Of a DNA stretch of 64,000 bases, positions 34,458 through 42,503 are shown one piece after another; the stretch's first letter is position 1; each line of letters starts with the position of its first letter. A program made the translations under genes and the position numbers. The notes beneath the pieces were generated by a model. It saw nothing but the letters and a program-made list of their open reading frames with translations. It ran no database searches and was not told the origin of the DNA. This DNA comes from Actinomycetota bacterium (GTDB lineage: Bacteria; Actinomycetota; Actinomycetes; S36-B12; UBA10799): NCBI GenBank assembly GCA_020636995.1, contig JACJWU010000001.1, forward strand, positions 124,001 to 188,000, written 5' to 3'.

Positions 34458-35747
34458 ATGTTGCGCCGCATCGACCTGAGGACCGGTCAGGCCTTCGAGG
34501 TGCCCCGAGCCCTGCCGCAGGGCCAGGCTGCCGCCGTGTCGCACATCATCGAGGAGGTGCGGGCCGGAGGAGCCGACGCCGTGCTCGCGGCCGGCGAGCG
34601 GTTCGACGGTGTGCGCCCCCCGTCGCTTCGGGTACCGGCAGACGTCATCGCCAGGGCGGAGGAGACCCTTGACCCGCTCGTGCGTCGCGCGCTGCTCACG
34701 GCGATCGACCGCACGACCCGCGTACACAGCGATCAGCTGCCCGCCAACGGCGTCACCGAACTCGGTCCGGGGGCGGTGGTGCGCCAGACGTGGCGCCCGG
34801 TGCGCAGAGTGGGTCTGTACGTCCCCGGTGGCCGGGCGGTCTACCCGTCCAGCGTGGTGATGAACGTCGTGCCCGCACGCGTGGCGGGGGTGGGGTCCAT
34901 GGCGATCGTCAGCCCGCCGCAGGTGGACCATGATGGCTGGCCGCACCCGACGATCCTCGCTGCCTGCAGCCTCTTGGGAATCGACGAGGTGTACGCGGCC
35001 GGTGGTGCCCAGGCGATCGCGATGCTGGCCCTCGGAGTCGAGGGGTGCCCTCCCGTGAACATCATCACCGGCCCCGGCAACATCTACGTGACGGAGGCGA
35101 AACGCCTGCTGCGTGGTCACGTGGGCATCGACAGTGAGGCTGGGCCGACCGAGATCGCGATCGTCGCCGACGACACCGCCGACCCGGCGTATGTGGCTGC
35201 TGATCTGATCTCCCAGGCCGAGCACGACGTCGTGGCCGCCTCGGTGCTGATCACGGATTCCGAGGCTCTCGCCGATGCCGTGGACGCGCAGTTGGTCTTG
35301 CAGGTGGCCGCCGCCAAGCACAGCGATCGGATCCGGGAGGCGCTGACCGGCCAGCAGAGCGCCGTTGTACTGACGCGTGGCCTGACCGAGTCATTGGCGG
35401 TGGCCGACGACTACGCGGCTGAACACCTCGAGATCCACACCCGCAACGCGGCGACGGACGCCGCCACCATCAGCAACGCCGGCGCCATCTTCGTGGGTCC
35501 CTACAGTCCGGTGTCGCTGGGTGACTACCTGGCCGGATCGAATCACGTGTTGCCCACCGCGGGTTGTGCATGTCACTCCAGCGGCCTGAACGTGACAACG
35601 TTCCTGCGCAGCGTGCAGGTCGTGGAGTACGACCGCGCCGCGCTCGACGTCCTGACCGACGAGGTCGAGGCGCTGGCACTGGCCGAGGATCTCCCGTCGC
35701 ACGCCCACGCGGTCACCATCCGCCGGGATTCTGGAGACCACGGGTGA
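34458..35747 (+). CDS. hisD: Histidinol dehydrogenase
   Basis: A 429-residue zinc enzyme that performs the last two oxidations of histidine synthesis, histidinol to histidine, with NAD. Conserved blocks include YVPGGRAVYPSSVVMNVVPA, GGAQAIAMLALG, GPGNIYVTEAKR, AGPTEIAI, SQAEHDVVAAS and EHLEIHTRNA. The ATG at 34458 gives the usual MLRRIDLR start; sequence further upstream lies in the divergent promoter region. hisC overlaps its end by four bases. Confidence 0.96.
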   Translation: MLRRIDLRTGQAFEVPRALPQGQAAAVSHIIEEVRAGGADAVLAAGERFDGVRPPSLRVPADVIARAEETLDPLVRRALLTAIDRTTRVHSDQLPANGVTELGPGAVVRQTWRPVRRVGLYVPGGRAVYPSSVVMNVVPARVAGVGSMAIVSPPQVDHDGWPHPTILAACSLLGIDEVYAAGGAQAIAMLALGVEGCPPVNIITGPGNIYVTEAKRLLRGHVGIDSEAGPTEIAIVADDTADPAYVAADLISQAEHDVVAASVLITDSEALADAVDAQLVLQVAAAKHSDRIREALTGQQSAVVLTRGLTESLAVADDYAAEHLEIHTRNAATDAATISNAGAIFVGPYSPVSLGDYLAGSNHVLPTAGCACHSSGLNVTTFLRSVQVVEYDRAALDVLTDEVEALALAEDLPSHAHAVTIRRDSGDHG

Positions 35748-36832
35748 GTGATCTTCCCCTGCGGCCCGAACTTGTGGGACGTACGGCCTACGGTGCGCCG
35801 CAACTCGATGTCCCGATCGCACTGAACACCAACGAGAACCCGTATCCGCCGCCGCCGGAGATGATCTCGGAGATCGGGCGCCGCATCGAGCCCGAACTCA
35901 ACCGATACCCCGATCGCGACGCCGCGCGACTGCGCGATGCCCTGGCCGGCTATCTCAGTGAGCAGACCGGGGTCGCCGTCGGCCGGGGCGAGGTCTGGGC
36001 TGCCAACGGCTCCAACGAGATCCTGCAGCAGATCCTGCAGGCCTTCGGGGGCCCGGGCCGGACGGCGCTGGGCTTCACACCCGGGTACACGATGCACGAA
36101 CTCATCAGTCACGCCACGGGCACCGGCTTCATCGAGGTTCCTCGCGACGGCCTGCTTCTGCCGACCGACCGCATCGTGGCGGCGGTGCGTGAGCACCGTC
36201 CGGACGTGCTCTTCCTGTGCAGCCCCAACAATCCCACCGGCGACTCGCTGCCACTGTCGGCCCTGGAGGCGGCTTACAACGCCGTGGCCGAGACCGGGCG
36301 GGGGATCGTGGTGGTGGATGAGGCCTACGCGGAGTTCGCCAGTGTCCCCAGCGCGGTGTCGCTGATCGCGGGACGGCCGCGCCTGATCGTGACCCGCACC
36401 ATGAGCAAGGCGTTCGCCTTCGCGGGTGCCCGGGTGGGCTACCTGGTTGCGGACCCGGCCGTGATCGATGCCTTGCAGTTGGTGCGCCTGCCCTACCACC
36501 TGTCTGCGTTGACGCAATCCGCGGCACAGGTCGCCGTCTCGTACGCGACGCGGCTCACCGAGCAGATCCGGCGACTGTGTGACACCCGTGAGCAGTTCGT
36601 GGCGGCGGTGACGGCGCAGGGCTGGGTCTGCCCGCCGTCGGACGCCAACTTCGTGCTGATCGGTCCGTTCGTCGACCCGCCACAGGCCTGGCAGCGACTC
36701 CTCGAGGCGGGGATCCTCGTGCGCGACGTGGGTCTGGCGAGGTGGCTACGAGTGACGATCGGCACGCCGGAGCAGATGACACGCATGGCTGCCGCCATGC
36801 GAGGCCTCGAGGATCTCAGGGAGACGACATGA
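35744..36832 (+). CDS. hisC: Histidinol-phosphate aminotransferase
   Basis: A 362-residue PLP-dependent class I/II aminotransferase converting imidazole acetol phosphate to histidinol phosphate. NTNENPYPPP, NGSNEILQQILQAFGG, FLCSPNNPTGD, VVDEAYAEF and TMSKAFAFAGARVGYL, which holds the PLP lysine, are seen. The GTG start overlaps the hisD stop and the stop overlaps hisB as ATGA. Confidence 0.95.
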   Translation: MSDLPLRPELVGRTAYGAPQLDVPIALNTNENPYPPPPEMISEIGRRIEPELNRYPDRDAARLRDALAGYLSEQTGVAVGRGEVWAANGSNEILQQILQAFGGPGRTALGFTPGYTMHELISHATGTGFIEVPRDGLLLPTDRIVAAVREHRPDVLFLCSPNNPTGDSLPLSALEAAYNAVAETGRGIVVVDEAYAEFASVPSAVSLIAGRPRLIVTRTMSKAFAFAGARVGYLVADPAVIDALQLVRLPYHLSALTQSAAQVAVSYATRLTEQIRRLCDTREQFVAAVTAQGWVCPPSDANFVLIGPFVDPPQAWQRLLEAGILVRDVGLARWLRVTIGTPEQMTRMAAAMRGLEDLRETT

Positions 36833-37422
36833 GCCGCACCGCCCGCATCGAACGTACGACGAAGGAGAGCGACGTCCTCGTCGAGCTCGACCTCGACGGC
36901 TCCGGGCAGTCGCACATCAGTACCGGCGTCCCGTTCTTCGACCACATGCTGGATCAGGTCGCCAGGCATGGTGGTCTGGACCTCACCGTGCGAACACGTG
37001 GTGACCTGGAGGTCGATGCCCACCACACGGTGGAGGACACGTCGCTGGCCTTCGGGCAGGCGCTGCGGGAGGCGCTCGGGGACAAGGCGGGCGTCCAGCG
37101 GTACGGCAACGCGATGATCCCGCTGGACGAGGCACTGGCGGTCTGCGTCGTCGACCTGTCCGGAAGGCCGTATCTGGTGCACGAGGAGCCCGAACTGGTG
37201 GAACTGATCGGCACGTACGACACCACACTGACCCGGCACATCTTCGAGTCCATCGTGGCCAGCGCGAACATCACACTGCACATGCGTGTGGAGTCCGGCC
37301 GCAACGCCCACCACATCGTCGAGGCGCAGTTCAAGGCGTTCGCACGGGCTCTTCGCCAGGCCGTGTCACTCGATCCACGGGTCTCGGGCATCCCGTCCAC
37401 GAAGGGAACCCTGGGTTCATGA
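36829..37422 (+). CDS. hisB: Imidazoleglycerol-phosphate dehydratase
   Basis: A 197-residue monofunctional dehydratase of histidine synthesis. The metal-binding motifs GVPFFDHMLDQVARHGG, DAHHTVEDTSLAFGQAL and GRNAHHIVEAQFKAFARALR are intact. There is no fused histidinol-phosphate phosphatase, as usual in actinobacteria. The ATG overlaps the hisC stop and its end overlaps hisH. Confidence 0.96.
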   Translation: MSRTARIERTTKESDVLVELDLDGSGQSHISTGVPFFDHMLDQVARHGGLDLTVRTRGDLEVDAHHTVEDTSLAFGQALREALGDKAGVQRYGNAMIPLDEALAVCVVDLSGRPYLVHEEPELVELIGTYDTTLTRHIFESIVASANITLHMRVESGRNAHHIVEAQFKAFARALRQAVSLDPRVSGIPSTKGTLGS

Positions 37423-38051
37423 CATCCGTGGTCGTGCTGGACTACGGCTCCGGCAACCTGAGGTCGGCCCAGCGGGCACTCGAAGCTGCCGGTGCCCAGG
37501 TGACGGTGACGGCCAGTGCGGAGCAGGCGGCCGCCGCCGATGGGCTGGTGGTCCCTGGGGTGGGCGCCTTCGAGAGTTGTATGCGGGGGCTGCGCGCGGT
37601 GGGTGGCCAGCGGATCATCGAGCGCCGACTCTCCGGCGGACGACCGGTCCTCGGCATCTGCGTCGGGATGCAGATCATGTTCGAGGCAGGCGAGGAGCAC
37701 GGACTTGTGAGTCCGGGCTGCGGCCAGTGGCCAGGTCGGGTGACTGCCCTGTCCGCGCCGATCCTTCCGCACATGGGCTGGAACACCGTTGCCCCGCCGG
37801 CCGATTCGGTGCTGTTCGAGGGGGTGGCTGATGAGCGCTTCTACTTCGTCCACTCCTACGCCGCAACGTCGCTCGACCTCGCCGATGCGGGGACCGCGGC
37901 GGTCCGGCCACCGTTGCTGACCTGGACCGAGTACGGCGATCGGTTCCTGTCCGCGGTGGAGAACGGGCCGCTCAAGGCCACCCAGTTCCACCCGGAGAAG
38001 TCAGGGGCTGCGGGGGTGCAGTTGCTGCGCAACTGGCTCGCAACGCTGTGA
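37419..38051 (+). CDS. hisH: Imidazole glycerol phosphate synthase, glutaminase subunit
   Basis: A 210-residue class I glutamine amidotransferase that feeds ammonia to HisF. The nucleophilic cysteine lies in LGICVGMQ and the His-Glu pair in TQFHPEKSG. ATG 37419 overlaps the hisB stop. It is the last his gene here: hisA/priA and hisF, which often follow in actinobacteria, are replaced by a hairpin-rich gap and a thioredoxin gene. Its partner HisF must be encoded elsewhere. Confidence 0.96.
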   Translation: MTSVVVLDYGSGNLRSAQRALEAAGAQVTVTASAEQAAAADGLVVPGVGAFESCMRGLRAVGGQRIIERRLSGGRPVLGICVGMQIMFEAGEEHGLVSPGCGQWPGRVTALSAPILPHMGWNTVAPPADSVLFEGVADERFYFVHSYAATSLDLADAGTAAVRPPLLTWTEYGDRFLSAVENGPLKATQFHPEKSGAAGVQLLRNWLATL

Positions 38052-38102
38052 GGTCGAAACCGTGGCGACGGTCCGTTCCTGCCGCGCCGGGCGCCGACCG
38101 CT

Positions 38103-38181
38103 CATCCGTGAGCAGTTCGGAGATCCGGGAGCTGTTCGGAGCCGGTGTTCGGCTCACCAATCTCCGGAGCGCTCACGGATG
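38103..38181. repeat. Large imperfect inverted repeat after hisH
   Basis: The 22-base segment 38103-38124 (CATCCGTGAGC then AGTT then CGGAGAT) is complementary to 38160-38181 except for a four-base internal block. The 35-base loop holds a second hairpin: GAGCCG (38139-38144) and CGGCTC (38150-38155) around GTGTT. The pair could form a long branched hairpin in RNA. There is no T run. It may end the his transcript, be a REP-like unit, or act as an operator for the following gene. Confidence 0.55.
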
Positions 38182-38223
38182 CCTCCGCACGGCGTGAACG
38201 GGCGGGAATAGATTCCGACCCGC

Positions 38224-38250
38224 TATGGTTGTCATACCCCGAGAGGGTAT
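38224..38250 (+). promoter_or_regulatory. Thioredoxin promoter with CsoR-family-like operator
   Basis: ATACCC (38234-38239) and GGGTAT (38245-38250) form a perfect inverted repeat around CGAGA. This layout resembles operators of CsoR-family repressors, which sense copper (CsoR) or persulfide (CstR). A -10-like TATGGT (38224-38229) lies just before it, so a bound repressor would cover the transcription start. The site is followed by AGGAGAG and the thioredoxin ATG. Confidence 0.5.
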
Positions 38251-38263
38251 TAGGAGAGACTTC

Positions 38264-38626
38264 ATGGCAACCACAGACCTGACCGCTGAGAACTTCGCCG
38301 AGACGATCGAGGGCAATGGCATCGTGCTCATCGACTGGTGGGCCGCATGGTGCGGGCCGTGCCGGATGTTCGCGCCGGTGTTCGAGAAGGCGTCCGAGGA
38401 GCACCCCGACATCGTGTTCGGAAAGATCGACACCGAGGCTGAGCAATCGCTGGCGGCCCAGGCCCAGATCTCCTCGATCCCGACCCTGATGGCCTTCCGC
38501 GACGGCATCCTGCTGTACGCGCAGCCCGGGGCGTTGCCCGAGCCGGCGCTGGCCGATCTGATCGACCAGGTGAAGAAGCTGGACATGGAGGCCGTGCGCG
38601 CCGAGGTCGCCAAGCAGCAGTCCTGA
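38264..38626 (+). CDS. trxA: Thioredoxin
   Basis: A 120-residue thioredoxin with the active site WCGPC (C30 and C33), the following ISSIPTLMAFRDG cis-proline loop and a full thioredoxin fold. There is no signal peptide, so it is cytoplasmic and reduces protein disulfides. It carries a slightly extended C-terminal helix (KKLDMEAVRAEVAKQQS). ATG 38264 follows TTAGGAGAG. The upstream CsoR-like operator suggests control by a metal- or sulfur-sensing repressor rather than constant expression. Confidence 0.92.
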   Translation: MATTDLTAENFAETIEGNGIVLIDWWAAWCGPCRMFAPVFEKASEEHPDIVFGKIDTEAEQSLAAQAQISSIPTLMAFRDGILLYAQPGALPEPALADLIDQVKKLDMEAVRAEVAKQQS

Positions 38627-38662
38627 CCCGCGAGCCTGCCGGGGTTGGCCGCCGGGCCTGCC

Positions 38663-38668
38663 TAGAGT
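38663..38668 (+). promoter_or_regulatory. -10 hexamer of a leaderless thyX transcript
   Basis: TAGAGT ends seven bases before the GTG at 38676. No Shine-Dalgarno is present, and the hexamer fixes this GTG over earlier in-frame codons. Confidence 0.5.
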
Positions 38669-38675
38669 GTCCTTC

Positions 38676-39392
38676 GTGGCAGATGTCGAGTTCCGAAGTG
38701 ACGTGACGGTGGAGTTGGTGCGGGCAGCCGCGCAGGACGCGGACGTGCTGTTCGCGGCCCGGGTGTCGACCAAGGGTGAGCAATCACTTGAGGATGTCGA
38801 TTCCGACGCCGGTCGCAGTCAGGGGCTCATCAACTACCTGATGCGCGATCGACACGGTTCGCCCTTCGAGCACAACTCGATGACGTTCTTCGTCAGCGCG
38901 CCCATCTTCGTTTTCCGGGAGTTCATGCGACACCGCATGGCCTCCTACAACGAGGAGAGCGGGAGGTACCGCGAACTGCGGCCGGTGTTCTACGTGCCTG
39001 GCCCCGAACGCAAGCTCGTGCAACAGGGCAAGCCCGGGGCGTACGAGTTCGTCGACGGCGACGCCACCCAGCACGAGGTCGTGGTGGCTCAGACGAAAGC
39101 CGCGTGCGAACAGGCCTATGCCGCCTACCAGGCGATGCTCGACGCGGGTATCGCCCGGGAAGTCGCTCGGGGGGTCCTGCCGGTGGCGACCTACAGCTCG
39201 ATGTACGTGACCATGAACGCCCGTTCGTTGATGAACTTCCTGTCCTTGCGCACCAAGCGCCCCGATGCCTCATTCCCATCGTTCCCGCAGCGTGAGATCG
39301 AAATGGTCGCCGATCGGATGGAGCAGTACTGGGCGGACCTGATGCCCCTGACCCATGCTGCGTTCGAGACCAACGGCCGGGTCGCCCCGTAG
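38676..39392 (+). CDS. thyX: FAD-dependent thymidylate synthase ThyX
   Basis: A 238-residue flavin-dependent thymidylate synthase making dTMP from dUMP with methylenetetrahydrofolate and NADPH. The ThyX signature RHRMASYNEESGRYRE fits RHRxxSxxxxSxR. The segment SLRTKRPDASFPSFPQREIE near the C-terminus is also typical when read in parts. GTG 38676 is taken as start on the basis of the -10 hexamer. dapA follows after 29 bases with its own promoter. Confidence 0.95.
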   Translation: MADVEFRSDVTVELVRAAAQDADVLFAARVSTKGEQSLEDVDSDAGRSQGLINYLMRDRHGSPFEHNSMTFFVSAPIFVFREFMRHRMASYNEESGRYRELRPVFYVPGPERKLVQQGKPGAYEFVDGDATQHEVVVAQTKAACEQAYAAYQAMLDAGIAREVARGVLPVATYSSMYVTMNARSLMNFLSLRTKRPDASFPSFPQREIEMVADRMEQYWADLMPLTHAAFETNGRVAP

Positions 39393-39408
39393 CGGTCGGG
39401 GGTACGGG

Positions 39409-39414
39409 TAGCGT
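39409..39414 (+). promoter_or_regulatory. -10 hexamer of a leaderless dapA transcript
   Basis: TAGCGT ends seven bases before ATG 39422. No Shine-Dalgarno lies between. Confidence 0.5.
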
Positions 39415-39421
39415 GGAACCC

Positions 39422-40297
39422 ATGCAGCACGCACTGGGAAACGTGATCACGGCGATGATCACACCTTTCACCGAGGACGGCGCTCTGGACATCGACGGGA
39501 CCGCACGACTTGCATCACACCTCGTCGACATCGGTAACGATGGTCTTGTCGTCAACGGCACCACGGGTGAGGCGCCCACCACGACCGATCAGGAGAAGGC
39601 GCTGGCGGTGCGTGCCGTGCGTGAGGCGGTGGGCGATCGTGCCAGGGTGATTGCCGGGGTGGGAACCAATGACACCGCCCACAGCGTCGAGTTGGCCCGG
39701 CAGGCAGAAGCCGCCGGTGCGCACGGCCTGCTGGCGGTGACGCCCTACTACAACAAGCCACCGCAGGAGGGGATCCTGCAGCACTTCCGGACCGTCGCTG
39801 ACGCCACCGCCCTGCCGGTCATGCTCTACGACATCCCCGGCCGGTCCGCGGCCGAGATCGCGACGTCGACCCTCATCCGGTTGGCCGAGCATCCGCGGAT
39901 CGTGGCCGTCAAGGATGCCAAGGGGGATCTGGCCGCCTCGGCGAGGGTGCTGGCGGCAACCGATCTGCTCTGGTACTCCGGTGACGACGTGTTGAACCTC
40001 CCGCTGCTCTCGCTGGGCGCCACGGGGTTCGTCAGCGTGTCCGGCCATTTCGTGGCCCCGGCGCTGCGGGCCATGCGCGAGGCGTTCGTCGCCGGTGATG
40101 TGGCGACGGCGCGCAAACTGCACTTCGCCACACTGCCCACGACCGATGCCATCTTCGTGACCCAAGCAGCCATCTCGGTCAAAGGCACGCTCAACCGGCA
40201 GGGCCTGCCGGCGGGCCCGGTCCGCAGCCCGCTGATCCCCGCCACGCCGGCACAGATCGACGGTGTGATCGCCGCATTGGAGGCCAGCAGTGGCTGA
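39422..40297 (+). CDS. dapA: 4-hydroxy-tetrahydrodipicolinate synthase
   Basis: A 291-residue aldolase-fold enzyme that condenses pyruvate with aspartate semialdehyde, the first committed step to diaminopimelate and lysine. NGTTGEAPTT, the tyrosine in PYYNKPPQEG, LYDIPGRS and the Schiff-base lysine in IVAVKDAKGD are intact. ATG 39422 is preferred over GTG 39413, which lies inside the promoter hexamer. The product feeds DapF and MurE encoded in the same window. RNase J begins eight bases before its end. Confidence 0.96.
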   Translation: MQHALGNVITAMITPFTEDGALDIDGTARLASHLVDIGNDGLVVNGTTGEAPTTTDQEKALAVRAVREAVGDRARVIAGVGTNDTAHSVELARQAEAAGAHGLLAVTPYYNKPPQEGILQHFRTVADATALPVMLYDIPGRSAAEIATSTLIRLAEHPRIVAVKDAKGDLAASARVLAATDLLWYSGDDVLNLPLLSLGATGFVSVSGHFVAPALRAMREAFVAGDVATARKLHFATLPTTDAIFVTQAAISVKGTLNRQGLPAGPVRSPLIPATPAQIDGVIAALEASSG

Positions 40298-41957
40298 CCC
40301 GCTTCCGACCTTGGCCGCCGGTGGACTGCGGATCGTCGCGCTGGGTGGGCTCGGGGAGATCGGCCGCAACATGACCGTCTTCGAGTGTGACGGGCAACTG
40401 CTCATCGTCGACTGCGGTGTGCTCTTCCCGGAGGAGTCCCAGCCGGGGGTGGATCTGATCCTGCCGGACTTCGACTACCTGCGGGGCCGTCTCGACGACA
40501 TCGTGGGCCTGGTCCTGACCCATGGCCACGAGGACCACATCGGAGCGGTGCCGTTCCTCCTGCGAGAACGTTCCGATCTGCCGATCTACGGCTCCCGGCT
40601 CACCCTGGCCCTGCTCGAGGCGAAGTTGCGCGAGCATCGGCAGAAGCCACCTCTGAACGTAGTGGCGGAGGGGGACACGCACTGGCTGGGCGCGTTCCGG
40701 GTCGGGTTCGTGGCCGTCAACCACTCCATACCGGACGCACTCGGGGTGGTCATCGACACCACGGCCGGCCGGGTGGTGCACACCGGTGATTTCAAGATGG
40801 ACCAGTTGCCCCTCGACGGCCGCATCACCGACCTGCGGGCGTTCGCCCGGCTCGGCGACGAGGGTGTGGATCTGCTGCTGGTCGACTCGACGAACGCCGA
40901 GGTGCGCGGTTTCGTCACCTCCGAGTCGGCGATCCTGCCTGCGCTGGAGCAGGTGATGGTGACCACGCCCAAGCGGGTGATCGTGGCCAGTTTCGCAAGC
41001 CACGTGCACCGCATCCAGCAGGTCATCGACGTCGCTGCCCGCAATGGGCGCAAAGTGGCGCTGGTGGGCCGGTCGATGGTGCGCAACATGAACGTCGCCC
41101 GCGACCTCGGCTATCTGCGGGTGCCGGCGGGGATGCTCGTGAGTTCGGACCGGATCGGTGAACTGCGGGATGACGAAATCGTGCTTGTCTGTACCGGCTC
41201 CCAGGGCGAGCCCATGGCGGTCCTGTCCCGGATCGCGGCGCACGACCACGAGATCCGGGTCGGTCCCGGGGACACCATCGTGCTGGCGTCGTCGCTGATC
41301 CCTGGCAACGAGAACGCGGTGAACCGGGTGATCAACGGGCTCACGGCGACCGGCGCACGGGTGGTGCACAAGGGCAACGCCATGGTGCATGTGTCAGGTC
41401 ACGCTGCGGAGGGGGAGTTGCTATACCTGTACAACGTCGTCAAACCCGCGAACGTGATGCCTGTGCACGGTGAGATCCGGCACATGTACGCCAACGCCCG
41501 GCTCGCCGAACTCACGGGGGTGCCGCGCGACCGGATCGTGGTCGCCCAGGATGGCACCGTGGTGGACCTCGTCGACGGAGTGGCGGCGATTGTGGGTGAT
41601 GTCCCCTGCGGGTTCGTCTATGTCGATGGGGCCAGCGTCGGTGACATCACGGAGGGCAGCCTCAAGGACCGGCGCATCCTGGGTGAGGAGGGGTTCATCT
41701 CCGTCGTCGTGGTGGTGGACCACGTCGAGCGCAAGATCCTCTCCGGCCCAGAGATCCACGCTCGTGGGTTCGCGGACTCCGACGATGTCTTCGATCCTGT
41801 GGTCCCAGAGATCGAGAAGAAGTTGCTGCTCGCGCTCGAAGACGGCGTGACCGATCAGCACGCCCTCACACAAGTGGTGCGTCGCACCCTCGGCAGGTGG
41901 GTCAATGCCCAGCACCGCAGGCGCCCGATGATCGTCCCCGTGGTGATCGAGGGCTGA
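40290..41957 (+). CDS. rnj: Ribonuclease J
   Basis: A 555-residue beta-CASP metallo-beta-lactamase nuclease with 5-prime exonuclease and endonuclease activity in RNA decay and rRNA maturation. The zinc site is THGHEDHIGAV. Other motifs are the GLGEIGRNMTV start, HTGDFKMD, DSTNAEVRGF and, in the beta-CASP domain, CTGSQGEPMAVLSR and HVSGHAAEGEL. The GTG start overlaps dapA by eight bases, an arrangement common in actinobacteria. Confidence 0.95.
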   Translation: MADPLPTLAAGGLRIVALGGLGEIGRNMTVFECDGQLLIVDCGVLFPEESQPGVDLILPDFDYLRGRLDDIVGLVLTHGHEDHIGAVPFLLRERSDLPIYGSRLTLALLEAKLREHRQKPPLNVVAEGDTHWLGAFRVGFVAVNHSIPDALGVVIDTTAGRVVHTGDFKMDQLPLDGRITDLRAFARLGDEGVDLLLVDSTNAEVRGFVTSESAILPALEQVMVTTPKRVIVASFASHVHRIQQVIDVAARNGRKVALVGRSMVRNMNVARDLGYLRVPAGMLVSSDRIGELRDDEIVLVCTGSQGEPMAVLSRIAAHDHEIRVGPGDTIVLASSLIPGNENAVNRVINGLTATGARVVHKGNAMVHVSGHAAEGELLYLYNVVKPANVMPVHGEIRHMYANARLAELTGVPRDRIVVAQDGTVVDLVDGVAAIVGDVPCGFVYVDGASVGDITEGSLKDRRILGEEGFISVVVVVDHVERKILSGPEIHARGFADSDDVFDPVVPEIEKKLLLALEDGVTDQHALTQVVRRTLGRWVNAQHRRRPMIVPVVIEG

Positions 41958-41967
41958 CCTCGGATCG

Positions 41968-42369
41968 TCAGAGACTCAGGGCCGCGGTCTTCGCCTCGTT
42001 CCAGCGACCCAACACGTTGCGTACCGTCGCGCCGCTGGGTCTGCCGTCGCCCTCGCGGGCCCAGGCCTGGTAGTCGGCGTAGGTGCCGGTGCTTCCAGTG
42101 GACGACAGGTACTGTGCGACAGCAGCGGCCACCGATGTGCCATCCCATTTCGGGGTGTACCGCCTCGACGTTGCGGTCGTGGTGACGCCGGCGGCCGAGC
42201 ATGCTTCGCGCCAACTGCTGAATCGTTGGATGATCCGGGCCGACGACGGTCCGGCCACCTGTCGGGCCACGCCGTCGTAGGTGCCGTGGCTCAGGGGCTC
42301 ACCGCAGATGCGTGCCGCTTCGCGCAGCGCGGCCAGGATCTGCTCATCGCTGAACGACTGCCTGGCCAT
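41968..42369 (-). CDS. Homing-endonuclease-associated repeat protein without a nuclease domain
   Basis: A 133-residue protein made of two copies of a DNA-binding repeat found beside HNH homing endonucleases. The first is about residues 7-60 (ILAALREAARICGEPLSHGTYD, cut here, ending IQRFSSWREACSAAGV). The second is about 77-131 (YLSSTGSTGTYADYQAWA, ending VLGRWNEAKTAA). No HNH or other catalytic residues are present. ATG 42369 is supported by a -10-like TACCGT six bases upstream on the minus strand. It is oriented against its neighbours, ending ten bases from RNase J and divergent from ftsK. A role as a sequence-specific DNA-binding protein is inferred. Confidence 0.75.
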   Translation of the reverse strand: MARQSFSDEQILAALREAARICGEPLSHGTYDGVARQVAGPSSARIIQRFSSWREACSAAGVTTTATSRRYTPKWDGTSVAAAVAQYLSSTGSTGTYADYQAWAREGDGRPSGATVRNVLGRWNEAKTAALSL

Positions 42370-42375
42370 GGGTAG

Positions 42376-42381
42376 ACGGTA
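42376..42381 (-). promoter_or_regulatory. -10 hexamer of the leaderless repeat-protein transcript
   Basis: On the minus strand TACCGT ends six bases before ATG 42369. No Shine-Dalgarno is present. Confidence 0.45.
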
Positions 42382-42490
42382 GGGGGTGTGTCGGGGCGGT
42401 GGAAACCGGAAACGGCCCACCGGACGGTCTCAGGGCGACACGCACCAACACGCCCCACGCCGGTGGCGGGTCGGTGTCGCCTCCGGCAGA

Positions 42491-42496
42491 TACGCT
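42491..42496 (+). promoter_or_regulatory. -10 hexamer of a leaderless ftsK transcript
   Basis: TACGCT ends seven bases before ATG 42504. No Shine-Dalgarno is visible in the gap. Confidence 0.5.
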
Positions 42497-42503
42497 TGTC
42501 CGC

